From positions 4,847,341-4,911,340 of the forward strand of contig CM021316.1 of assembly GCA_010645155.1 (NCBI GenBank): 64,000 nucleotides of DNA. The letters are read 5' to 3'. The notes beneath the pieces are model-generated. The model was not told where the DNA came from and searched no databases. It was given only the letters and a program-made list of their open reading frames with translations. The first letter of the stretch is position 1. Each line of letters begins with the position of its first letter. Below are positions 49,701 through 63,000 of this stretch, one piece after another. The DNA is from Tigriopus japonicus (lineage: Eukaryota > Arthropoda > Copepoda > Harpacticoida > Harpacticidae). The position numbers and the translations under genes were made by a program.

Positions 49701-52700
49701 ACATTACATTGAAAGGATATGTGATAGTTGATAAGTACGTAGCAGGAGGCGAAAAAACCGTGATGTCCTTCTTGGAGAGGAAATCAAAATTACGCTCTTT
49801 TCATGCTTACTTCCATTGGGCAAATTAGCTCCCCCGTCTCCTAATTGTTTTCCGACATTCTCGCATTATCGCAATTTGTCGCTGCCATGATGAGTGGTTT
49901 GCCGATCATACTCTTGATCGGTGATTTGGATGAGATGTTTCCAAATGTCGATCTTCCCGAATTACCCATGACAATTGTTGTGCATTGTCACCGCCCTAGT
50001 AATTCGGAATACTAAACTTGATGGAAATGGCTCGTACTAGTTGAACGGATGAAACCCTAAGGTTTTGAGGTGGCTTAATGTTCAATAGGAGACAAAATGA
50101 AAGAAGCAAGCTACGAAAATCTTGGGATTTAAAATTCAGATTGAGGCAAAAGTCCATGAGACTAATTACGTTCCAATTGCTCTAAAATAAAAACATAGTT
50201 TTCGAAGCCTTTGGGTTTGAAAACCACCAATCGTTCATACCAATTGAGTCTACTTACCTTTTCAGAGTGGTATTGTTTTCCTTCCCAAACGTGCCAAGAC
50301 GGCTAAAAACATCCGGTCGTCCTTCCGCCTTATCCACTAAAGTATTTGATCAAGATTTCCGATACAATCATCTGGCGACAAAAGGCAGGATCTCCTTGAA
50401 TTTTAGTAAATTTTCAACGTATTCCTTTGGTAGTGAAATCGTTCAATTTTCCACGAGCTTCTTCCTCCATCTTTCTTTTTCATTCGTTGGTCGGCGGACG
50501 TGTTAATAGTAAACAAACCGTGCGCCGTCTTTGTCCACAACGATGTCGAATGTTTCACTCGGACAATGCGTACGTAGATCACCAGGAAGGAGGATGCTTT
50601 TGAACGAGTACTTCTACTAGCATTATCTTCAAATTTACTGGTATATGCGTTAGTCAGGCAAGTTTGCGCAACAATTCTTGTTCGAAGATTCATTTTCCGT
50701 GCCTGCCGGCCATTCTTCAGTCGGGATCTAATTGTGGGGGTATGAAATTGATGCTTTCCTTTAATGGTCGGATAAACCTTCAATCTCAAGCTCGATCAGG
50801 CTATTTGAAGCATCTCCGGGATGAGCCGACTTATTTTTCATCCTTTTCATGTTTTCCACTTCATTTGGAATCCTCTCAATCGGGAGGATTTCCACTTGAA
50901 GTGAAAAAAAGATATTATGACGAGCGACACTTAATTCCTGACTCGATGGACTGGATCGCTGCCAAATCAGTTAACATGGTGTGTGGCAAAATCCACCAAA
51001 TGTTTCCCAATTCTTAATTAAGAACAAAATGAATTGGCGTTTTCAGTTTTCAGGCGTACTACAACAGGAACCAAAACGAATGCATTTGTCTCAGAGACAC
51101 CAAAGACACTGACTGCTGCTGCCGACGAGATGAAGCGCCAGAGAGCTTCTTCAAGATTTGAACGACCGATTTCTATCCCAAATCAGAGTCCAATGTTGTC
51201 ATCCAAATGTGTTCTGTCATTCAGTTGAATACGGTATTGAACCAACCGCCTAGCCAAACTAACCATGTGCTCGCATCAAAGAAGAAGGTACACTAACTTG
51301 GATGGGTGGATGGCCGCACCACGCATTCCCACACAGAAACACTCACACATGCACGAACACTACTCGAACCTAATATCCAAGTGGTGTTTCTTTGTGACCA
51401 AATATATTATCCCCCCTCCTTGGGATCCGTCCGTCCGTCCTTTTAGGATCCTTATGAAGATGGTTTGCTGTTTAGAAGAGGAGCGTGTGAGTATATGTTT
51501 AGAAGGAAATAGCATTGCCACACGAATTAATGGCACCCATGCTTAGGAGTAGTGCAGTTTTGATATGTCGTGATTGCTGGACTCCCGAGGATCCTTGGTT
51601 CGTTCCTCTTCCTTATACATACATCGCAGAATAACTATGTTCGGGTCATGACTGCACTTCTTAGACTCGGTCGTGAATTCGTCTTCGAAACGCTTGTGAG
51701 CTGTGGCGATGACAAGCGTAAATGGGTCTTAAAAGGGACCCAGCTACATTGTAGATTTAGTCATTTTTGATGGCCCCCATTCATTAGGTTTCTTAGTCGA
51801 GGGGCAGTCATTCTCGAGAGTGTGTCAAAACTAAAGGCCTTAACATGTACCCATTGGATGTTGGCTAAAATATCGATTCTGGGAAGTTGAGGCCAGGAAG
51901 TTCACATGGTCTCAAGGACCGCAATTTTTCCACATGGATTTATGCATTATTAAAAGCACTTCCGCGCGGCGTGTAGTTAAAACCCCCTTTGTGGTCCTGA
52001 TTGAGACCGGTTGAAGCGGATGATTCCGAACAGAAACCGCGACAGCCTCGGACCCGACAAGCCGGAGCATACTACTCGTTAAAGAGTATCGAATCATGTG
52101 CACCACTTCAATTCTTGGCTTGAATCATCTTCCACGTCTTTCAAGACAGTCCAAGGTTCTGAGATAAAATATTGCGCATTGATGACACATTCTACTTATC
52201 ATGTAGTTCTTACAAAGGTCCAGTCTTACCTACTCACACACTCCATCTTCAATGAGTGAATAGTGAATTTTGCATGAGTCTGCGTTTTGATGACATTATT
52301 TCTCGGTCTTGAAATCTCATATGTTAACCATCCAAGGCGTTGTTGGATCTGTTCTCTGTTTCTGTCAGATTACCTTGATTTTCTTGACATTTTTATGAAA
52401 GACTAGTCACGCATGTCGAGCGTGTTACCACAATCAATTCATAATTAATTACACTTATCCGGAAGCAGAAGATTCATCATAACGCGCTCGAGAACCTATT
52501 GCTCCTTTCCTTCTATTACGAGGAATGCCTATATTTTTTTGAGCTTAATCAAACCATATTCTGTGGGCGAAGAAGAAGCAGAAGAAGATCACTCCTTTGG
52601 CAAGTTGCAAAGGACCCTCGCCATAATAACGACAACAAAAGGTGATCTAGTTTGGTAGTTCAGAATCGGGAGGAATAACTCCGAATATCTTTTCCTTACC

Positions 52701-54236
52701 TGAACCTTCACAAGGAACGTTAGTCACATCGAAAGTCAATGGTTTGTCTGCACAAGTTTGTTGCTCGAAAAGATTCCGGTTTTACCCCATTTCAAACTTA
52801 TTATCCGAACGATGCTACGGTTCCAAATCAGGGGTGTTTGTGTATCCACGAAGCCTCCTTGCTCATATCATGGTTGAAAACATACAGGGTGTAAAAATGT
52901 ACTTGATCATTTGTTTCAAAGTTGGAGTTGGTAGGAAGTTTTTACCATTAGCCAGTTCCTTTTACTCTCGGTTTGGCCTCTAAATTTGGAGTAGGCCCTG
53001 ATGAGGGTTAATGTCGGGGTTGTTCAAAGATGAAGTTATGATAATTAACTGTGTGTGTACTTAACGTCCTATTTGCTAACAACGCAACCAACAAGACTTC
53101 GGTTTCGGTTGAAATAAACACTCTGTAGAGTCCTTTCATTTGAGCGTGGGAGTCGATAGGGAGAAGAACTTGAGGAGGGAGTCCAAGAACTTCATGGGCT
53201 ATCGTCTCGTTCGTTGGTGGCGTTTCCAGAATCCCCCGAGTGAAGTGAATGCTGATGATGCCAGTCAAGGGCCTCCGCCGCTTCGTTACGTAAAATGATC
53301 TTGAGCAGGTGGCCAAGTGCATCCATTCAGCATACGAAGAACTCACTCAAGCATTTATCTGATTTTCATCCCTAAATTGTGCTGGGGGTCCCTTCCTAAT
53401 GTTATTGTAAAACACTAGTAACAAGGTTAACTTTGCCAGATGCGAGCTTAAAACCTGGCCATAGTCGTGCAATCAAGGGCAGGAAGAAACGTTAACGAAC
53501 TTTTTCTCCCATTCTTCACTTATTCTTATTTAGAGCCTTCTTACATATGAGCTGGATCTGCAAACACTGCAAACGGATGATTACTGAATTCACGATTTCA
53601 ATTTCAATGAGAATAATAATTCAAATGCCCATGACATTTCACATTGCTAAGAACACAATGTAAACAGGCTTGTGATGTTGGTGGAGGGTGGTACTAGGTA
53701 GTGTTGGCGTTGGTTGAGATGATAGCCAACATCACCAATACCATCATCCACCTTTGCAAAGGTTTGGCTTGATTGAGTAAAATTTGCATCGATTTTTGTC
53801 ATTTGAGGGGGGTCTTCGGGATCTCCAAAAGTTTATCATGTCGATGTTTACACGTTTGGAATGTGTTCGTCGTTCTCGGGTTGGTTGACGTGGAGGTTAA
53901 CCTTACAAATGTGACGTTTGGGTGTGGAAGTGTTTTCAGTATTGAAGAGCGTTTATCTCTCAATCTAACCATTCCGGAATCCGATTATTGATGGCGTTCA
54001 CCAATCCATCTTTCACCAGATGGACAGATCCGATAGTTATGGTTGATCCTGGTATTCTTGGCACATTGGTCCCGAGCGTTCGTTCGTCGGTTCGTTTTGT
54101 GTGGTTCCTAATGTTCAAGCCAAGATGTTGGCACAATTGAATTGATTTCGGCAGATGTCAAAATCAAACTCGTCATGGGTCTCGTCAAATGTAGTAACTG
54201 CAATACGCCTGTTTTCAGCTTGGTGTTTGTGGATGC
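46751..54236. other. Large region without a supported gene, part 1
   Basis: Upstream of the RhoGEF. It contains simple repeats (cacaca and cgttcgttcg near 48584-48620) and a small candidate secreted-peptide ORF at 47891. Longer open frames (47519-47800, 48929-49204 and 53008-53346, all minus) are unlike known families. The RhoGEF promoter and any 5' UTR exons should be here. Confidence 0.4.
47891..48061 (+). CDS. Candidate small secreted peptide, 56 residues
   Basis: ATGATG opens a frame MMCFFALLILVVSYSSLSVSA that is a near-ideal signal peptide. It is followed by a short charged segment EQEEKKPNVRFSFIKVMEAG and a stop. It is intact and stands alone. No family recognised, no dibasic-flanked amidated peptide, and no paired exon found. 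Chance is possible: hydrophobic runs occur in AT-rich DNA. Confidence 0.3.
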   Translation: MMCFFALLILVVSYSSLSVSAEQEEKKPNVRFSFIKVMEAGSESNPHILLAPGNWR

Positions 54237-54257
54237 GTGTGTGTGTGTGTGTGTGTG
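54237..54257. repeat. (gt)n microsatellite
   Basis: About ten perfect gt units. Confidence 0.95.
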
Positions 54258-57200
54258 AGTGTAACGTGAATTGCAAACGCTTGAAGAATCATTCTTATGC
54301 AATCCCATTCGTAACGGGGGAAGAAGGCAGCACCATTGACTGAATCAAGAAACAAACAGTTGATGCTCGTAGATTGTGTTCTTGACATGGCGTAAGGTGT
54401 AAGAGAAATAATCATCATAAGTACATTCATTCGAAAACAATAGAGTCTCATTAAGAAAACAAGGCCATCGGGTGACGTCAGAAGGCCGAACAATCACATG
54501 TTTGCGACCACATATATTGTGACCAATCACAGTGTCAACCAAAATTGGCATTTGTTTGTCCGTTTTGCAATTCATCACTATATTCCAAGCGATTGCAAGT
54601 GCCACAACCAAAGAAAGAGTCTACTCAACATCGAAGTTGAAGAGGGGCCTGAAAATATTTGCACATTAACTAATCCCAATGAATAGCTATAGATTTTCAT
54701 GCCAAAAACGTAATCTGATCAAACCTATCGGGACAAGATCGAAATTGATGATGAGAAGTAAATGAATTTTGAGCCGATCTTGGCATTCCTTGGCGGTAAA
54801 ACCCGACGAAGTGTTGTATTTCGATGAACAAGAGAAGTGTAGTAAGTCCCAAAATCTGTACACTAGACAAATCATTTACCTAGTATGCAAATTCCTTTCC
54901 AGTCAACATGAATAATCATGCCAGAGGCATGCCAAATCCGTCATAGTGAGTTGACAAAAAGTAGAAATAAAGACTAGTACCTACACCGAGTGAGTTCTCC
55001 AACAAGTCTTTGTGCTCTTTATTACACCGATGAATTTGAATGCATTTACGTTTCTTACGTCAATTTGGCGGACATTGCCCAGACCCGTTTTGAAGCTTCG
55101 AAGAGGAGGCCCAAAGAACTTGTCTTGGCCTAAAACGATTGAACGGGGACAAAATATTCAGTAACTGTATATTCCTCTTCCTTCATCATTTTCATCATCA
55201 TCGCCATCATCATTATCCTTCGAATGCAAGAGCAACACCGGAGGAGGAATAGAACTGGAATGACGATTCAGACCTTAATTTCTTGATTTGAAATGCTTTT
55301 GTTGGATTTTGTTCAGATCTGAGGGGGCGTTTCTGTTCTCAAAGTGGATTTAACGCTACTTAACGCGACTGTCTTGGATTTTCATAGTCCTCAATGCCCG
55401 GAGAGTCAACAGGTTCAAACCTACTAGTTCAATGTTCTTATAAACTCCTAGGTAGAAGTCCCGTGCTTGTATTACTCCACTTGGCAATACGCCGTAGCTC
55501 ATTCATCTCTTCGTGAGGGCCTAATTTGTCGCCAAGTTTGTCAGATTAAAGCTTCTCGTTGTAGTTCAAGATTTTGAAATACCGTCTGTCATCGTGGGGC
55601 GGGAACGTGTGAATGGGTGGTGTCAGAACCATCGCCATGGGAACGGACACAAAAGGGCGAGAGCCTAACTGACGTATTCGCCGACTTTAATTACTTCCGA
55701 CCATCAACAAATGAAATGAGCGGCAGTTCATTATTCCGCCATTTTCGAACCTCAAACACTTTCGAGATCAGACAAGACACGTGTGGGACGTTTTCAATGG
55801 GTTGTAATCAAACAGACGGGCAGGTCACCATCAGTTATGGCAATAATATGTTTGAAGAATTCCTTAACCTTCGGTTGATTTGAGCATCAATCTTGTAACC
55901 AAAGGAAAGAAGAGGCCTAATGTATTGTATGAACGTGGAACGGGTCGCACGAAATCACAATCTGATCCGAAATAATCAAACGAGACAAGATGCACAAGTA
56001 GACACAGTATTCTGCCCATCTGATTTGACTACGTCGATCTTGATCCTGTCAAGTTGAAGGTTGACGGTTGCAGGAAGCAATGATCATGTATCAAAAACCT
56101 TCGGTGGCTCACATCAATCCTGGGGCAGTCTGCTTTTGGGTTGGGGCTTCTTTTTTAAATAGCACCCTTCACGGAGCAAGAATAAGTCGCGAGACCTATA
56201 TTTCAAGAGGCACTTTTAAAAGCGTGAATTATGACATTTCTTTTTACTAGGGGTAGGTTTTTCAATCCGCAAGCCTACTCTATGTCTACTCGATAGAAGG
56301 AAGACACCTTGAGTCAGAGGTCAGCCCTGCGACAAAAGACACGTGTGATATTTGAAGAGGTCAGATTTGCGTGAAAAAAAACGCCAATCAGATGTCAAGA
56401 ACTCAAACGATCTCTTTGAAAGCGTGTTCTTTGGAAGAGAGCAAGGGCTTGTCATTGTTCCTTTTGATGCGGTTCATGGATGTTCATATAAGGAATCTGG
56501 ATTTGCTCGAATGTATGCAAGTTCAGTACATGTGGCATGATTTCAAAAATGACATTCCACGATGTTCAGGCAAATTCCAAATTCAGAGGGAAAAACTGCC
56601 AGAGCTCAAGCAGGATCCCCATTAAATTTCAATTTTCTCTGGAAACTGGAAACCTTGAGATACCTTTGGGATTCCAGCTTAAAGCAGTCTGGATTTTTAC
56701 AATATCGAGGTCAAGCGAACCAAGGGTGAGAATAATGAATTCAGATTGAATAGCTCAACATTTCAGTTTCCCGCCCAAAATAGGGCGGATCTTAGTTGGT
56801 TGCCTTGTGTTTTCTCAAAATGAAAAGATGACACGACTTTGGCCATGAGCTATTTTAATTTTTCTTTATTTAGAACTGGTCGATTTATGCAGGCCCAAAG
56901 AAAAAGGTGTAACCCATAGTTGATTGATTCCCGGCTTTGTTGAGCCAGGGCTAACAAGGTTATAAAAAGGACTTCTTGCATCTGAAAGTTTAATGATAGG
57001 ATGATTGCCTTTGGTAAAGACCACAAGATTGATGGTACGAGGCTTTATTTCGCTAAAACAATTGACCAGAGTGAGCATTTCTCTCACAAAATGGCTTGCC
57101 TCTCTTGAATCAGCGACGCACAAACGGGTACATGGAGTACATTTGAAGGGTTGGGCAATACCTTTTGTGAAGGATGCAATTTCCTTATAAAATGCTTGAT

Positions 57201-59059
57201 AAAAACTCATTTTTTTCAAGTGGAATATTTTGGCCTGATATTGTCCACTATTCCAAAACAAGTACATGATTCTAACCATTGAGAGTTGATAGATTGCCTT
57301 TGTGGAAAGCTTAAAAACGGCATGATTAAATTAAGAGAATGCCTCTCTAACTTTTATCGAAGTGTTCGTCCTTGGGTTGGTTGTTAGTTTAGAGTTTCTT
57401 TAAGGCCAAACACTTAACATTTATCATGATTTCAGATGCTGGTTAGCCTTTTTAAACTAGACTAGTTTTTCTCTTGGCATGAATAAATTTCTTAGACAGG
57501 TGACGTTTGCTTCTGAGTTGAGACTGCAATTCAATAAGGCTCAAAGCAGAAGCTAGTAGGTTGTCAAAAATTGGCAAACCCATGTGAGAAAGAAAAATAA
57601 CCAGGTGAAATCATTCATCCCAATGAGAGACGTATGGATGTGTTTCCTCATATTTCCTCGGGGTCGAGTAATTATGAGGAACACAATGCGAAAATCTGCA
57701 GGGGAGGTGATGGATGCCTTCAATCAGGGGAAATATTTCTTTGCTTCACACACTGACATTGCTGGTAATTATCTAATAGTTATGAGCGGTTTTTCCTCAA
57801 CAATGGAAGAATACAACGAGCGAGAAGCACATTTTAACTTCACGTGGTGACGATGTTTTTCTTCCATATTCTGACATTGTCTCATTCCCGTTTCCCACCG
57901 GGTCTCGATCACCCGACAGACAAAGAGAAGCTTTTAGTCGAGACAAGCAAAACTGAAGAAAAGTCATTTGTAATATTTACACCACTGACATAAAATCAAA
58001 ATGCCTGGGGCCAAATTCCGGCCACGCACGTCTCACGATTTCAAGTAGACTCTTCAAATTCTCGACTTTGGTGGCGTGGAAATCGCGTGGAACGGAACAG
58101 GTTGGATCATTAGTTGTAGACAATTTTTCACCTATCGAAGAAGTTTTTAAAGAGCCTGACGAAAAACCACTTCGTTCGTCGATGGGTAACGAAGGAAACT
58201 GACTGATTTGGGTATTGCAAAGGCTCAAACAGACATCAGGGCTGCGGCCCTCAAGTCAGATCTTTGAGATCACTGGGGAAAACGGAACAAGGGCAATAAA
58301 ATGAGCAAAAAGTTTAGTCTGCTTGACTAGATTGATACAAGTTAGGAATTTGACCCCAATTAGGGAAATTGTAAATAAAAATGGTTAGCTTTGACTACAT
58401 TCTTTCGGATCTAACATTTGTAGCAACTATTTGAGGAGAAATTGTGAAAAACCAATCAAGCAATCGAATAAAGTCCATCCATTTTGGAAGCCCTCGGGTA
58501 ATGGGTAAATTCTCAATATGTGTTGTGTCCAAATGACAAACTATAAAATCATAAATCAAGAGAAGGAAACTTGTCACTTTTAGTAGAACATGTGGGAATG
58601 ATATTGGAGGAAGTTGAAATATCTGATAAAAAATAAAGAATAATGTTCCCTTTGAAAAAGAGCTCAATTTTTTATTTAATGGTTGCGGATTTTCTACTAC
58701 CGCTTCAAGGAATGCGATTCCCTGTAAACAAGGATTTCTCCCAACAGCTTCAATCCGATCCCCAACAGGATTCGAACCTACGCCGTCTGGGGAAGCACTT
58801 ACACTCGGCTCTTGTAAGAACGCATTAGTACCACTCTGAGTAGCCACTCTGGCTTCCTTAAATTCACTATTTTACAATTGTTGGATTAAATCTGTAAAAC
58901 AGCCATTCCTGTGGCCATTAAGAAATAGGTCTGCACTGTGGTTTTTAAGCCCTAACTTTGCACTTGAACTTGACTCAAATTAAGACGAAATACCGTTGAT
59001 TCTAACAACAAAAACATGTATTTCAAATTTTGGTATCTAAACGTTCGAGATTGGGTTTG
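54258..59059. other. Large region without a supported gene, part 2
   Basis: Mixed AT-rich sequence. An open frame at 57977-58228 (minus) ends RRAWPEFGPRHFDFMSVV and another at 56866-57279 (minus) is 137 codons long. Neither resembles a family I know and neither has clear splice partners. A tRNA-like repeat is at 58757-58853. Confidence 0.4.
58757..58853 (-). repeat. tRNA-like sequence, probably a SINE head or tRNA relic
   Basis: The minus strand contains aggttcgaatcct, a good RNA-polymerase-III B box / T-arm, at 58767-58779. Upstream are a D-arm-like segment (tggctactcagagtggt), a possible anticodon stem (cttac...gtaag) and an extra arm. The acceptor stem does not close, so a working tRNA is unlikely. 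Confidence 0.45.
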
Positions 59060-59254
59060 TCATATTAAATATGTTATTAATGCACAGCCAAACAGGAACA
59101 TTTTTAACAGGCCCCAGAAAAGACCTGTCTGAGTGCGATTTTTTTCGCTCTCACCTACTCGTTTTCGCGAGACGACACTGGGCTGATTAGGGAGGGCGGG
59201 GCGAGCACTAGTTACATCGAAATGGTCGATGGCAAACTCCGGTCCTTGGTTCAT
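59060..59254 (-). CDS. Candidate 64-residue membrane protein or first exon
   Basis: The frame opens at ATG 59254 and reads MNQGPEFAIDHFDVTSARPA, a basic stretch SRKRVGESEKNRTQ, then a hydrophobic end TGLFWGLLKMFLFGCALITY and LI, stop. The pattern of a hydrophilic head, basic residues and one membrane span looks protein-like. It could be a tail-anchored small protein or the N-terminal exon of a type II membrane protein. No family recognised. Confidence 0.35.
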   Translation of the reverse strand: MNQGPEFAIDHFDVTSARPALPNQPSVVSRKRVGESEKNRTQTGLFWGLLKMFLFGCALITYLI

Positions 59255-60048
59255 GGGTAATTCTATCTGGTAATGGGGGTAAGGATACACAGCGTAATAT
59301 CATTGTAACAATGGAACCGGGTTTATTGTGGATCAGGATCGGATTTAAATTTTCCGAATATCGCGGTCTTTGAAGAAGGCAAGGGGGAGGTGGGTCATAT
59401 TAAGAATAAAGCAATAAGCATAAATCGGTTGGTTATGATAATAGTTAAAAAAATACTGCTTCGATCATGTTGGAACCGATATTTTAGCAACGTACATTTG
59501 CATGACGACTTGGCTCACAAAGTGGTTATGGCAACTTCATACTCTTTTTGATAATGGTTATTTGATGTTGGGAGACATAAGAGGGGAAAATGACGAACCT
59601 AAGAGGCGGGGCTTAAAATGTCCAGAGGGAAATTTGGAACCGAGCAAATGGCCCGAACGTATTTGAGATCTTTGAGGAGAACTTTGACTACAAGATATCG
59701 CACGGCAAATCACCACATTTCATTTTGGTAGTTAACACAAACCCTGTTCAACAGAGCGTCGAGATTAAACACATTCGTGGTTTTTCAAGATTCGTGGAGG
59801 GGAAAACCGAGAAAATCATTTCCTAAATCGCACGAAGAGGGACAAGGGTCAGGAGGAGGACTTCAGAGATCCTGAATCAGTAACGAATCTAGATCAGAAC
59901 CAGGTGCCCGTGGTCCTCAATTTCGAGTTCATAATTTCAGGAAAAGGCACGCTCGGTGGGTGGTTTGGTTATTCAATTTCGGATTGGTTGCAATGCCAAC
60001 CGCAAAACTGGTCGGACTAATTTCGCCCTTATTGTTCACGATCAGAGT
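59255..60048. other. Intergenic, 3' of the CD36-family gene
   Basis: Presumably includes the 3' UTR of the receptor gene. No gene seen. Confidence 0.5.
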
Positions 60049-63000
60049 TTACGTTCGAATGTTGAACTTTCCTTTGGCTTTCTTGCTAGCTTTGGCTTTA
60101 TTTGCGTTTGAGCAAATGGGCCGGGTATCAACTTCGGTGCTGATGATCAGCTCCAATTGCTCTGAGGCGTCCACGGGGCCGAAAGTCGAGGCTGAACCAG
60201 CCGAAGTGTTCCGACTGTGACTGGCCGAGGTCAACCTTGAACTGGCCGAGCTCACCAGACCCGAATCGATCCCACTACTACTTGAAGCGGGCAACATGGG
60301 TTGAGAAACCTCATTGTTTCCATCTCGATGAGGTTGATGGAGCAGCTTATGTGCGGTCTCGCGAACCGTTGAGATGGCTTCCTCGCTGAGATCTTTGGCT
60401 CGGCGATTGAGACAAAATCTAACCGTGGCCACCAAACCGATCACCAAAGTGGACGTTAGGAGGCCCAGAAGTACGCAAAAAATGTAGTTCTTGTAACGAG
60501 GCGGGTCCATCACAGCCTTGGAAATGAGCGACACGAGATCATCCCCGAGTTCGTCGAGACCTTCTTCGAACCATAGGATGGGGACGACCGTGTCCTTGAT
60601 TCTACTGATTTCATCAAATGTGCTCGAGGCTTTGATTGCAAAATTGATTTGGATTCGAGCTTTGGCGGCCAAGGTCGTCCCAGTCGTGGGCTGAACATCG
60701 AAATAGAATTGATGCTTGTCCTTCCGCGGGTTCAATCCTTCGACTGCATTCGAGAAGCTCTGATTAGCCCCCATGAAGTGAGGCCAAGACAAAACAATAG
60801 GCGCATCAAATTGGCACTTGGAAATGGCGAACATGCCGTCTCCGATCATGTCGCACAAAACTGGGTCGGTACAGAAGCATTCGTTGGCCGGATACGAGGC
60901 TGGGGTCATGAACACATCCTCTCGTGGCACGAATCTGAAGCCTTCAATAGTCTTGGAATGGACGGTTTGGCTGTACGTCATTGGCAAGGAACGGCAAAGC
61001 TGATCATTGAAGAACCAGAGAGTTTCATCCTGAAAGAAGTCAGTTTTCACAGTTGAACACTTTGTTTTCCAACTTTGAAATCGTGAGGGAATGCTTACTT
61101 TTTGAATGTATGGATTGAAAGTGGCTCCGTCGCTTCCTTGAACGAGGTTACATTGGTCGCTGTCCCAAAAGTCCAAGTGAGCTTTTCCGTTAAATAGGCT
61201 AATTTTGCTGAGTTTATATGGGTCTCGCTCTCCTGTGAACATGGTGTATTTTGGCAGTGTTCCGGTGGTGTTTTTCTGAAACGAGTTACAGAGTAGTGGG
61301 AATACGATTTAAAAGCGGTGTAACTTTAGACAGATATTTTTACTTACATCATAGAAAAGTCCAAACTTATCGAATGTGGGAGGATTGGGCAAAGTCAAAC
61401 TAGCCACTTCAAACAAGGGCTCGTCATAACCCCAAACGAGTTCCTCGACGCTCTTCTTCACCCAAGGTTTGTAGTTAAGGCTGAAGAGACAATTGAAATA
61501 TTTTGTTAGAAATCTGTGTCTCTTTACGACTTGGTTCATTCCATCTACCTATACAAAACCGCCTGAAGACCCCACACGGTCATAAAGTTAGCATCCTTCA
61601 TCTGGTAAAATGAGCTCAGCATGGGAATATTGACAGTGGTGATAATGTCCTCCGAATGATGACCATCTGAGAGCTCTGGCATAAACGTATAGACCTTCCG
61701 CGTGGAGTAGCTCATGGTCCCGTTGTCGTGCCAGGTGACGCCTTCTTTGATCCATTTTTGACTGGAACGAAAAGAACGCAGCCTTTAGAACAAGGTTAAC
61801 GTGTAAGCCATTTGGCATAATAAATAGTGAGAGGGGATTTTAGGCACATCAATATTTGTGGGACTAGGATTTCTCTCTGGAATTCGTTGGCTAGGGTTGC
61901 AATAAGGAGACAAATGAGAGTACCCGATAGTACGGCTTCAACTCAACACTAGTAACCGAGCTCAGAGAATCGCAGAGGAGCAGAAGGACACGAATTATTT
62001 GGAACAACGCCAACAATTTTCAAGTTGAGAGGTCGGAAATATCATTCGGGAGACAAGTTTCAAATTTTTACAAGGCCTCCACTCCCCTTCTTAGTTAGAG
62101 GAATCTTTGTTTTTAATCCTTTCTTTGTCCCCGGGACTTGCGTGTCGTCTACAAAATAAGCAGTAATAAACTCGGCACAAGAACTTACTGGTAAACGTAA
62201 GGGCCGACCTCCTGCAGCTTGGGTTTCTCAAGTCCGTCGAACACTTGCTCCGGATTAGTCATGTTAAAAAAGTAAATCTGAAACAGGAAATAGATAATGA
62301 AATAAAAACGTTTCGCAATTGCAATTCACTTTATGTCATTGATTTCTAGAAGCCATTACTTCCGATTTGAAAAAGCCAATGATCGATTTCGATGCGCTCG
62401 TCTTCACAATGACGTGACCGAACTTAAAGGCTTCCATCAAATCCGTACATTGGACGTAACCCACGGAGAGTAGGCAACTTACTTTTAGATGGGGTGTGAT
62501 GGGTGGTTCCTCCCAAAGATTAGCCACCTCACTCGAATTTTGAAGCACTAGTTTTTTGAGGACAATATGCTTCACCACGGGATCGAAGAGCACATAACTG
62601 AGGGCCACCAAACCAACCAGGGACAAACAAAACAAAAGACCTACAACACATGAAGAAAAGGAAATCCAGAAATCGTTATCGATGTGATGTAACTTTGCAT
62701 TGTAGTGTTATTTAAAATTCATTCATTGCGTAATATACCCCAATGGAGTCTCAAATAACACACGAAGACATCGGTTCGAGAATTTCACATCTTAAACCGT
62801 TTCTGGCCATTACCTATAAACTTGGACATTTCACATACGATTTAATCGCGATGACTCATTAGCGTTCTTCTTTACGTCGGGATCGTACTTGCTTAAACAA
62901 CGAGATACGTAATGGAAATCGAGCCAATCATTCATTCAAATGACAAATAAGAGCATCTGTTCAGGCTATTCCCCGAGAACGCTAATCGGCCACCAGAAGC

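Noticed and set aside
58757..58853. Functional tRNA gene
   Set aside because: The acceptor stem does not pair and the anticodon loop is abnormal.
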